A DNA stretch of 64,000 nucleotides, taken from the NCBI GenBank assembly GCA_947462335.1, contig OX381715.1, positions 41,578,650 to 41,642,649 of the forward strand, read 5' to 3'. Below, piece by piece: positions 23,081-33,416 of the stretch. Position 1 is the stretch's first letter. Every line of letters begins with the position of its first letter. The position numbers and the translations under genes were made by a program. The DNA comes from Harmothoe impar (Eukaryota > Annelida > Polychaeta > Phyllodocida > Polynoidae). The notes below the pieces were generated by a model, which was not told the origin of the DNA, made no database searches, and worked only from the letters and a program-made list of their open reading frames with translations.

Positions 23081-24311
23081 AAAGAACAACCTACTGGATG
23101 GTAGATTGAGGACAGCATTACTTGTATGGGGCAAAGGATTTCTTAGACGACAGGCCACTTAGTATGTCTGATGCTACTTTCAAAGTGCTAATACTCAAGG
23201 GTGTTCTTTTTTCTTACATCCCCCCCCCCAGTGAAAGGGTCAGAACTTTTACACCCCCGGTCAAGAGGTCACAATTTGTTTGCTCCTCCCAAACCCACTA
23301 CCCCTACTGTGGTTAAAAAATGGTCAATCCCATATGTCTCCTTAAGGAAGACCTATGAGTAGACTCTGAGGGCTGTATTCCCAGAGGCAGACACCAGTAA
23401 AACCAGCTCATCTTTCTTTTGTGACAACCTTCCTCATATCAGCTTTTTTTCGATACATTATATTGAATATTGAAGTTAAAAGGATTGGCAACATTTCACT
23501 TTGAGGTTTTTATTCTGCTATTTCAAGCAAACATTGACATGTGTAAGAATAAGAATTACAACTAGTATGAACACAGTCGTATGGTACCCATCCTTTGAGG
23601 ACAATTACTGATAAGGTAATTGCATTAACGCTTTATATATTTTTGGAATATGTTTATTGACACTTATTGACATATGTTGGCACTTGTAATCAGCAGCAAG
23701 AGTGAGAATCCATATAGTCTATAATAATAAACCCCTGAAGGCTTTAAACATGAGATGTGAAGTCAATTATTGTATCCTTAAGCATTGGGTGCCGTTCTTA
23801 TAACATGAAAATCCATCTTGGCATATGGGGATTAAGTTAACCCTTAGGGCCCAGAACTATTTGACCAAAGTAAGATATCTGCAACATGATTAGTGTACCA
23901 TAAGTGTATCTGCAGTCGTGGAATTAGTTGTCTTGATATAGGGTTCATATTATATTTCCTGAAAAGCTGTTGTAATAACCATGCTCATGCTAAACCCCCT
24001 GTATACAAAAAAGTTCTAATTTTGGTAACCATAGTAACCAGAAGCATTCCATTCTTTAAATTTGTCAAACTTTATCATAGATTGGCTCTATGTTGAGCCA
24101 TGGAAGCATCTTTTTTTCCATTTCCATGGTAAAAATGGAATTCTTGTTTCACATTTCAAGCATGTGAATGATACACAACCTTTTGAAGTCAGTTACCTAA
24201 TTTGATACATATATTTTCCATATTACATTAATAGAGATATCGTGATAGCTAAGATGGCAAATAATAATATTATCATGGGGGAGAATACTCCGCCTCAGCC
24301 AGTGGGAAAAC

Positions 24312-24960
24312 TTGGAATTGGAAATATGTATTATCATTTTCCCTCTTTTATTGCTTTAAAACTGTTAATAGCTTTTGAATAATGAATGTTAGCACATATA
24401 TGAAAAGCTGAGGTCACTCCAGAGACATTGCTGTATCTCACAATCGTATACACCTAATATTTATGTGAAAGAACTATGTAAGACTTTATATAAATTGGAA
24501 TTGGAAATATGTATTATCATTTTCCCTCTTTCATTGCTTTAAAACTGTTAATAGCTTTTGAATAATGAATGTAAGCACATGATTATATGAAAAGCTGAGG
24601 TCAGTCCAGAGTTTGAGTTTGAGTTTGAAAAGGATTTTATTGACTGAATATTCCACAACAAGTTGCGTCTCTCAAATATGGCCAATGTTTATAAATATTA
24701 CACAAATTCACATCATACAGGATATGGATCTGGTACAGTTAAATACTAGACATTATAACGAGTCATACAATGTACATCAAATAGTGACACTTTACAGTCA
24801 TCTATACAATAAACACAGGACAGAAAAAACAAACCGGTAGTAAAGTAAGTCGACAGTCAACGGTACAGATCAGGTAGTATGACAACAGAGACATTGCTGT
24901 ATCTCACAATCGTATACACCCAATATTTATGTGAAAGAACTATGTAAGACTTTATATAAT
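24312..24960. repeat. 183-bp tandem duplication, second copy split by a LINE fragment
   Basis: Copy 1 is 24312-24494. Copy 2 is 24495-24611 plus 24886-24960, interrupted by the 24612-24885 insertion. Both begin TTGGAATTGGAAATATG and end in ACTTTATATAA. Divergence between copies is a few percent. No coding potential. Confidence 0.88.
24612..24885 (-). mobile_element. 5'-truncated LINE 3' end (274 bp) with 5-bp target-site duplication
   Basis: Starts on the plus strand with three TTTGAG units, then AAAAGGATTTTATTGACTGA; read on the minus strand this is a 3' end with AATAAAA followed by a hexamer tail. It is flanked by CAGAG at 24607-24611 and 24886-24890. It interrupts the second copy of the duplication at 24312-24960, whose first copy shows the empty site (CCAGAGACATTGC at 24419). 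The tail resembles, but is not identical to, that of the LINE at 42279. Confidence 0.8.
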
Positions 24961-26389
24961 ATGCCCAAAATACGCCATTTTACGCCAATTTCACACAACT
25001 GGACCTCTAGGGGTTAGGTTATGGCTGAAGTCAACAACCTGAGCTTCTTCGAAAAACTTCTCTGTGTCTCAACCTAAATTAAAGACAATATAATGCACTT
25101 TATTTGAAGCCATTTAATGAAGGAAAAACTACTTTTTCTTAGCCCATTGAATATAGGCACATTGGATTCAATGGGGGCATTGAATACAGCCCCTCCAGTA
25201 CGTGAGCATAGTAAATCTTGTATTTCAAATGTGTGTGGGTATAGAATGAGTAATTGCCAGCACAAAGGGTAAGATAAAGGTACGATCTAAATAGAAAAAG
25301 AGGAGGAATGACTAGGCACTAGGAAAACCCATTCCCGGCATACTTAGTAACCCATGAAAGCCAGGGTTTAAATTAAATAGAAGAGGATTCTGAACTGGTA
25401 GATCCCTCACTGGCATTTCAATGTCCGGAATGAAGCACAAGGGATCAATCTGTAGTCTCCAAGACTGACAGCCAGAGCTGATAGAGTAGATTACTGCTAC
25501 TTAAGGAGTCCTACCCAGAATTGGGTCACTCCGAGCAACTTTGTTTTCACCATTGCAACTTTATTACTGTGACCGTTTGAAATAGGTGCCTTGTATTTGT
25601 TGGTTGCATTATTAATAACTCAGTCATGATTGTGATGTGATGAAGTACCGAGAGAGTCTTTGTTGATACCTTGTTTGATTTAGGCCAAGGAGATGGTTTT
25701 TACTAAATTTCTTGGGGAATTTGTTTTTTGAATCGGGTTTGATCAATAGTACACATTGACCACTGGAGGCGGAAAAGAGAGGATGAAGGATGTTTGTGGT
25801 CCAGAGAAAGCAAGGAGGAAAGAGGGGCAGATGGAGAAAGGGGTAAAATTAGGAGTTTTTGAAGGGTAAATGAGGCAGTATTGATCTGTATACCTGTTTA
25901 AATATATTCAGATTACCTTTCTGTCATCTGGAAGAAGACTATAATGCAAAAGGCTTTGTCTCAATCGGACATTTCCCATAGGTCCGTATTCTCACCAATG
26001 TCAATATACTAAAAAAGTACCTCACACAACCTCTGAGGAGTATATAGACTCAGACAGCACTGCCAAGGCTCCTTCCCTGGGCCTTATTTATCTCACTCTA
26101 TGCCAAACAGTAATTCCCTGAGGCATCTTTCTCAATACCACTGCAAACACCAACAACATATTGCCCTGGTCTGGTTGCTGGGTGCTCACCGATTTCTTAA
26201 TGCACATCTGTAAATTGTCCAGGACACCCAACACTGGCTTTTATCACATCCATGGGAGACGTGGTCAACTATAGGCAAGTTTAGTGCCTGAACAGAAAAT
26301 CGAAATGCTCCGGCCCTTAGTCTGTAGTTACTAAGTATCTAGCCCGGGTTAGCTATAGCGATGAATCGGATTGCTCCGTACACGCAGCC

Positions 26390-26605
26390 ATGTTACCGGA
26401 TGTTACCCTGAAGTCTCATGAGAAATTCCGTGCTCAGAGCCAAGGTCTCGTCGGAAGTTACGTGGCAATGGCGAGATATGCTGGTTATCAAAGGACTCTG
26501 TCAGTCAAGGGGCACCAGCAGTGTCCGGGACAACACACTGCACAGTCACAGTCACAGAAAACAGGAGTCACCTTTTCTATCCAGCCATGGGAAACAAACA
26601 ACCAG
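26390..26605 (+). other. Candidate first exon with splice donor; one start gives MGNKQP
   Basis: Ends in CAG|GTAAGT (26603-26611), a consensus donor. An ATG at 26587 lies in an excellent Kozak context (CAGCCATGG) and gives M-G-N-K-Q-P plus one base; MGN is an N-myristoylation signature. A second frame from ATG 26390 is open for 72 codons to the donor, and a third from 26418 for 62, so upstream ATGs would compete with 26587. The region is not in the other tandem units and has no repeat features. A weak continuation is possible at 26847-26890. No homologue is recognised; treat as a hypothesis. Confidence 0.35.
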
Positions 26606-26846
26606 GTAAGTCATGCTTCCTAATAATTTCATGACAACGATTGAAAGGGGTGCTCTCTAGCCCCGTCTCTAGATACTCTGTGTGTACCCCTACTACTAGT
26701 GGTAGTAGGCCCACTAGCCTTCCGTTCCTCTTACGCCCTTCAGATAGGGCCTACAGACGATACTCAGCCTAGGTGTTCTCCCACCCCACGCCCAACATGG
26801 CTATGTACGGTCTACTGCTTATTCAATATTCGATGTACCATTTCAG

Positions 26847-26890
26847 ATGTAAACGGAGCTGGGGAGAATGCTGCGGTCTGTACAACGCAG
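26847..26890 (+). other. Candidate 44-nt second exon
   Basis: Preceded by ACCATTTCAG and followed by CAG|GTAGAC. Read in phase 1 after the MGNKQP start it gives D-V-N-G-A-G-E-N-A-A-V-C-T-T-Q with no stop. The donor is poor and the polypyrimidine tract weak. A MITE begins 11 bases after it. Speculative. Confidence 0.22.
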
Positions 26891-26901
26891 GTAGACACAT
26901 A

Positions 26902-27229
26902 AGGGAGTGTTCATTTATTATTTACAGGGGGGGGGGGGTGGTGGGTTTGGGGGGGGGGGGGCGTAAAAATTTGCGACCCCTTCTGAGGGGGGGGCGTAAA
27001 GAATTCTGACCCCTCTTGAGGGGGGGGGGCGTAAAAATTTAAGCCCCTTTTTAGCCAAAAAGCCCGCACGTTACTATAGTTCAAAGGGGGGGGGCGAAAA
27101 AATTTCGGCGCCTTCGCCGAGGGGGGTGCGAAACATTACACGCGCTCTCGAGGGGGGCGCGTAAACATTTTTCGCCCCTCCGCGCGAAATCTCACCACCC
27201 CCCCCTGTAATTAATAAATGAACACTCCC
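26902..27229. mobile_element. TA-flanked MITE (328 bp) with G-rich tandem repeats
   Basis: AGGGAGTGTTCATTTATTAT and its complement as ends, TA at 26900-26901 and 27230-27231. Interior is four to five repeats of a unit of about 37 bp, poly-G plus CGTAAAAATTT plus GACCCCT. A second, partial end (AGGGAGGGTTCATTATTTAT) begins at 27232. Confidence 0.82.
26921..26962. repeat. Poly-G tracts
   Basis: Runs of 9-12 G within the MITE at 26902. Similar tracts elsewhere: 4577-4591, 20661-20680 (C), 22195-22212, 51961-51979 (C). Confidence 0.8.
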
Positions 27230-27389
27230 TAAGGGAGGGTTCATTATTTATGGCCGGGGTGGGGGTGAGCATTTGAGAGCGGGGGGGGGGCAATTATTTT
27301 AAGGGGTAGGCCTATTCAAAGGGAGGGGCATTGTTTTTTACCCTATTCTTAGGGGGGGGCTCTTTTCCATAGTTCCATACATTCCTTAA

Positions 27390-27468
27390 AGGGGCATTCT
27401 CACCACTCGCACTTACCTAGACTAGAACCGTACTAGAATTGTGGGAAACGCTTGGTGAGAATGCCACT
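27390..27468. mobile_element. 79-bp TTAA-flanked MITE
   Basis: AGGGGCATTCTCACC at left and GGTGAGAATGCCACT at right, with TTAA at 27386-27389 and 27469-27472. Confidence 0.82.
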
Positions 27469-27743
27469 TTAAGATGTCACAAATTTAGTAAGTTGAAATG
27501 TGGCGAAATTTTGTAAATGCCTGTGTTATATTCTACCAAATAATGTCAATATATTTTCACAATTTTCGAAAATTATCCTCAAACCCCAGCAAAGTTTCTT
27601 TCCACATACCTGTTTTGTCCAGGGATCGAAACTGCCCCCCCCCGCTTTTATTACAAAGTATGCAACTGTTGATCACTTTCCTACTTTTTTATTTCAACAT
27701 TATAATAACAACAACCAACAAAATGGTTTTGACAACCATGAGT

Positions 27744-29312
27744 AATCTGGAACCGGCAGTGAACCACCAGCGAACCACCAGCGAGAAGTAGGCCTACCTG
27801 CGCCTGCCACCAACTACCACGTCTTAACGACAGCAACAACACATTAAAGGATGGCTGTACATTACTAATTATCAATGAGGGTTAGGGGTGGGGTTTGTCC
27901 CCCTTATTGGGAAAAAAAGAAAATGAATGTCAGTGAGTATATAATTTAGGAGCTGACAGCAATTTTCGTCAATGATTTAAGTAGGCATTAGCTGGATACT
28001 TAATATTTGTCATTTATTTTTGTCAGAGCAAATCAAGTGGGCAAAGGAGCTGACACCAGTTGTAAAGTCCCAAATACGTCAGAACCTGGCAGATTTTGTA
28101 TTTCTCTTCTACTCTCTGTCAGTGAGTAGCTTAAGCAGGAAATAGGAGCTAACAGTTGTTGGATAATTAATTTGATCAAAAATGAGGGTAAATCACAAGT
28201 TATTTCTATTTCCAGAAACTGACATCCGCCAGCAACGAGTGTGAGCCCGTAACGAGAGTGTGCGAGGGGCAACCATCTACCAGCAACTAGCGTGAGCCAG
28301 TAACAAGCGTGTGCCAGTGATGAAGGAGTGCCAGTGATGAGCACATGACAAGGATGAGTGTGCCAGAGATTTAAAAAAATAAAATCTTATCTTTGGCGTT
28401 TCTGTCATTTCATCACATGATAAAAATAATTTAGAAATCAATCATATCTCTAGTGAGTAGCCAAGCAGAAGGGATAGTCTATGAGGGGTAAAGTCCAAGT
28501 TATTAATTACCAGCAAGGGGGGATAGAGGGGGGGAGTCATAACGAAAAACAGGGCCAAAATTTTAAAACCCTCCAAGCTTAAATGCTCACGATCATGTAT
28601 CATTCTGCAAGAACATAAGATTTTTTAGGGGGGTGGGCATTTATCCAAATCTGAAACAAAGTGGTTGGGGGGGGGGGGTTCAATATTTAACTTTTGGCTA
28701 ATTGGTGAGGGGGTCAGAAAAAAATCCATCAAGCCCCCCCCCCCACCAGTTAGTAATAAATGACTCAGCCCAAAGTACTAACTTTCACCACAGAGGGGCG
28801 GGATGGGGGGAGGGGCTAGCACTTAAAGTAGGGGAAATAAGCAAAAAGTGAGGTTTTTCATGTAGACTCCCTCAGAAAATCTAGCATTCTTTTTGTAAAG
28901 CTTCCATTTTTTGTAGTGCAAAAGAATATACCAAAATATAGGCAAAATTAAAGTCCATCTTGATATGTGTTGCCATGAACACTTGCTTTTAATTCCATAT
29001 AGAATAATCAAAGAGGACCATTGATAGAACGACCGACAAGGATTACTATGCTCAAACATATTATAATGACTATTGCTAGATCATAATTGGTCACAACAAA
29101 AGTAAAAATATGTGACCAAAATTGATGTCCTCAAATTTCTTTTGTTTTGTGTTTCCCAATAAGGGGGACACCCCTAACCCTCATTGATACTTAGTAATGT
29201 ACAGCCATCCTTTAACGTGTTGTTGCTGTCGTTAAGACGTGGTAGTTGGTGGCAGGTGCAGGTGGGCCTACTTCTCGCTGGTGGTTCGCTGGTCACTGCG
29301 GGTTTCCAGATG
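27744..29312. mobile_element. Foldback element with about 170-bp terminal inverted repeats
   Basis: Left arm 27744-27915 and right arm 29150-29312 are inverted copies (ATCTGGAA at the tips, then GCAGTGAACCACCAGCGAA, GAAGTAGGCC, CCACCAACTACCACGTCTTA). The roughly 1.2-kb core contains short direct repeats at 28220-28350 (GTGCCAGTGATGA-type) and a nested MITE relative at 28453. No transposase is visible. The small open frames of 60-80 codons in the arms are palindrome products. Confidence 0.75.
28453..29090 (+). mobile_element. Diverged relative of the 56790-57340 MITE
   Basis: Shares the left end GCCAAGCAGAAGGGATAGTC (28458) and the internal segments AGCTTCCATTTTTT (28900) and TTGATATGTGTTGCCATG (28958), in the same order and orientation as the copy in the pseudogene. 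The right end is not clear. It lies inside the inverted-repeat element 27744-29312. G-rich tracts at 28660-28680 and 28735-28745. Confidence 0.55.
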
Positions 29313-30164
29313 ATTCAATACTACATTAAATATGTATTTCTGCTTGTAAATAAATACTATCAATTGAATTGGACCGTGTCTGTTTTTGTGTGAAATCCAT
29401 CTAGATCCATATCTCTCTCAGCTCATAACTACGGTTCTAGTCTGAATAATTATGAAATTCTTTCCGATATGAAAAAAGAAATTTTTTCCCATATCTAAAT
29501 ATTTGGACTAGGACCTTTTTAATAAGGAGGGTGTTATGAGCGAAAAAGCCAGCGATTTACTATGAAACAAAGGGGCGCAAAACCACAAAATTTTCAACTT
29601 GCCCGGGAGGGGGGGGGGGGGTGCTTTTCACAGACTAGGAAATTGTAGGTCCCTTTGGCGCAGGGGAGGCACGAAAATATCTGCACACCCGGTTGTTAAA
29701 ATATCCCCACCCCATATTATCAATAACTAACCACTCTCTAATATCTACGGTTCCTTCAGACTCCATACACCTGAACATCATACCAGCTAACATAGACCAC
29801 CACACTCAACATTTTAGTCTATGACTTAGCAGACGAAACTGTGGGTGATAACTGGGAATATGCATGGAAAACAGCTCTGGATTCTTGCCACATTGTAGGT
29901 GGCAACAGTTGTCCTTCAAATAGGAGCAACAGTTTAGATTCATCTGCCAATTGAACTATCCAAGATGTGTTTATAGTAAACGGTTTGTAACATATAAAAT
30001 CATAAAATATACTACACAAAGAGAGATCTGCTAGCCAGAGGCCTTCCAGGAAGCTGCCTCACAGACCAGGAACCGATGCAATTGCCTCAGATTAGTTCCA
30101 AAATCGACCTACTCAATTTCATAGATGGCGCTACCTGTCCCGTTAGGTCGCTATAGGGACATTG

Positions 30165-30332
30165 GTCAGGCATGACCAAGTACTCATCGAAATGGAGAAG
30201 ACTAAGGTGAATTGGTCAGTACTCACCAACATGACAGTATTAACTAACCTAAGTTGGTCGTACAGTGGGCCAGAAAATGACTAACGAGGTTAGGTACGAT
30301 TGACTGATTGGTTAGCCAGTACTGACTAAAAT
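30165..30332. mobile_element. GACTAAC-family MITE, copy 1
   Basis: GACTAAGGTGAATTGGTCAG, then TGACAGTATTAACTAACCTA, GGTCGTACAGTGGGCCAGAA and AATGACTAAC. Shared with 52545-52730, 55993-56325 and 60690-60945. Confidence 0.6.
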
Positions 30333-30397
30333 CTGGGGCCAAAATAGTCTCAGTGTACTGTGTGTATAGCTAGTGAGACACTGTGTCTGCATAGTCA

Positions 30398-30478
<81 letters not shown>
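30398..30478. repeat. (TA)n microsatellite
   Basis: About 40 uninterrupted TA units. Confidence 0.97.
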
Positions 30479-30482
<4 letters not shown>

Positions 30483-30635
30483 TGCAGATAATTCCAATAT
30501 ATTCCATGTCAATTTAGATAAGCCTAGTGATAAAAACCAAGTTTGACAGATTAATGACAGCCTTTTCTTATCTATCAGTTTTTCAGTTTTTTATCTATCA
30601 GTGTCTCAGTACTGTTTATGACATTGCTTACTTAA

Positions 30636-30871
30636 AGCTTGACCGTCATGGTTGAAGTGAGACAAAAGCACTTTTGGACATAGTTCAGTTTTCATTCACA
30701 AGAGGGCTCTTAAGGGCTTGGAGCTCAGCTCTTAAAGGCACACAATAGGGTGAATAGGTTGTAGCTGGACAATGCTCATGGTCCCCTGTCCAAACACTGC
30801 TTCCCTCTGGTGGAACTGCTATTTCAGTCGATGTACGGAAAATGCTGAACTTATTCCCTGATGGTCCAGCT
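30636..30871. mobile_element. TTAA-flanked MITE (236 bp) with empty sites in sister units
   Basis: AGCTTGACC and GGTCCAGCT ends with TTAA at 30632-30635 and 30872-30875. It splits the unit block ATTGCTTACTTAATCAG, which is uninterrupted at 12351-12365 and 51531-51545, so the insertion is specific to unit B. Confidence 0.85.
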
Positions 30872-31070
30872 TTAATCAGCCACTGCAACCGATCCTTATG
30901 GACCCATGTGATCTGTGGAGCTTTTTCGTTTTAATCGGCTCAAGAAAAAGTTGCTTATATAATTAATCCCTAACTATTGTTAGTTTTTTGGTGTCTTGCC
31001 TGTCATGAGTGAATCATTTCCCATAAAACAGATAATCAGAAGCCTCTTTCTAGCGACGTATTTTAGTTTG

Positions 31071-32623
31071 TGCATGTGTCTTGAGGGTTATCATCGGAGT
31101 AGCATCAACATATTTAGGAACTTGATCCATGGACCACAATTGTCAGCATCATTTTCTTCTAAATATATCCAACTGGAAATTCCAGCACTCTGAAACATAT
31201 TTCACTGAAAATCAGAAATGGCTGCATTCCACATTCTTGTAACAGTGCAATGAACGTACGAAGGAGTTATCTCAACTGGTTGGCTAACTGTTCCTTTAGC
31301 ATCCCTCCCTACTCGAAAATGTGTTTTGAAACAAACCTGTGTCTGTCTTGAATTAGTTTATCACACATATCATGTTGTTGTCGGGCGATATGATTGAGAA
31401 CAGTTTGTGATGTGTGGCAGCGATTTGCATTTTTAGTCAACATAGGCAATTGGGCTTGTCGAAAGGTAGGGACGGAGGTAGAGAGATGGGCCTTGAGCTG
31501 AAAATACAGACACTAGGGTAGTGCACAACTAAGAAAGTTACATCAAGTATTGTAGTCATCACAAAAATGGTAATCACCGTTGAAATCGTGTTCATTTATA
31601 GACATATCGATATTTAAAAAAAATACAGACGTGACCAGCGATACAAAAAGTGCAGAAATATGATTTTTATATTTCTTATGCTAATAGCTTCTATCAGTCT
31701 ATAGCGCAGTTTGCAAGGTCCTCTCAATGTGGACCGATTCTCCTTCATGCAAATTCCCATCACTTCTCAGGTCAAAAGCCATTTTTATTGCAGGCCAAAT
31801 GCATTTTTCTAATCAATTTAAATCCTTATAATGGCATATTGTTTTAAATAGCATTGCAAGCAAGTATGTTTCACATGGCTTGTATGGAGCATTTTGCAGT
31901 TCTAAACCACCGTTTCTAAAACATATCCCAGCTGAGATTGGTCATACCACGAGGCTAGCTGAATTAGTAAGCACATCCCAGGGTAATATAGCCAACCTGG
32001 GGCTCCCAACCTCCCTAACCTAACCTCAGGGACATGAAGGCCCGGGAGGGACTCTACCATGTATTGGATAACCACTGCAGCACAACTATCAAAAGCGGTA
32101 GTGGTGAATTTCCCTTATATCCTGAAAAGAGGCAGGGGGGCAGTCAGTCCCTGATAAGTAGGGTGGTTAAAATCATATCATTACAACCTCTGAAAAGTAG
32201 TGTGGTCAAATCTCCCAGCCTCGTTAATTCTCCAACATCTGAGAAGAGGGGCGGTAGTGCGGTAGTTGCCATCTACCCTCAAAGATTCAGTGACCCCCTG
32301 GGCATGAAGGGTCCTATCGTTTAGTGAAGTGTAAGGTTTACAAGGCACTCTAGCTTGACCTGAATCTATCTGTATAAACAAGTGGATTCATTTGCATCTC
32401 CACAAGAAGTAGTGAACAGTCATGGGAAATATGATCATAGAAAATAACTGTTATGACCCACCTACCTACCTTTCTGTTATGTATCTGTCATCGTTGATGG
32501 TATAGTGGGCCTACTTCTGACAATTCCACCCTTATGTGCACTATGTTGCTAAGCAACCAGGGAAACTGATATTGCTCTCAATCTGTCACGAGGCAGTTAT
32601 TTATCCTATACATATGCTATATA
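31071..32623. other. Unit B sequence with no gene seen
   Basis: A small inverted repeat CCCAGGGTAATATAGCCAACC / TGGGG is at 31978-32003. Open frames of 65-96 codons are unsupported. Confidence 0.4.
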
Positions 32624-33210
32624 CACTGTAAAAAAAATTCCGTTAAAATAACTTGGTGCCAGACTTTCACCGTTAGTTTTACAGTCACCGTTTTTTCCTA
32701 AGTCACCGTTATGTTTACAGAACTGTCACCGCTATTTTTAAACAAGAAATCTCCGTTATAAATCTTTTTAACAGTGATTCTCAGTACCGTTAAAAAAACG
32801 GTGATTCACTGGCACCATTGGGTGCCGGGTTTTCACCGTTATTTTCACGGTCACCGTTTTTCCCAAAGTCACCGTCACTTCTACCGAACTGTGAATCACC
32901 GTTATTTTAACAGAATACTGTATATATATTTCCTATCACCATAAAAATGGTGTTCCTAGCATCTAGGAAAATCTCCTCATAAACCAAACTGCCACCTGGT
33001 GATAAAACTGAAATCAATTAAACATAGCTTCACCGTAAAATAAACTGTGTTTCACTGTAAAAATAAACGGTGTTTCACTGTACTGGATTACGGATATTCA
33101 AAGTAAAATTGATTGATTTTACATTGCCTCACCGTAATCATATGTTATGATGAATCACCGTAAAACTTTACACTGATTCTCTGTATATTCAACGGAATAT
33201 TTTTACAGTT
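32624..33210. mobile_element. MITE with ACTGTAAAAAATTCCGTT ends (about 587 bp)
   Basis: Left CACTGTAAAAAAAATTCCGT, right GGAATATTTTTACAGTT. Dense repeats of TCACCGTT / AACGGTGA words throughout (32670-32910, 33030-33070). Confidence 0.72.
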
Positions 33211-33235
33211 AACTTATTGGTGCTTCAACTCATTT

Positions 33236-33416
33236 GACTTGAATAAGCGCAGTGGTCTCAAATAAGCGCAGGTCTTGAATAAGCGCAGGGTAAATGAGAG
33301 TATTGAAATGAAAATTTAGGTTATTTGTGTATCTTAAACAAACGCAGGTCTTGTATAAGCACAAGATAAATGGTACCATCGAAATCTATAAGCGCAGGTG
33401 CGCTTATTCAAGCCAC
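33236..33416. mobile_element. Small MITE with AATAAGCGCAGG repeats
   Basis: CTTGAATAAGCGCAG at left, GCGCTTATTCAAG at right, three or four direct copies of AATAAGCGCAGG or variants inside. Confidence 0.6.
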
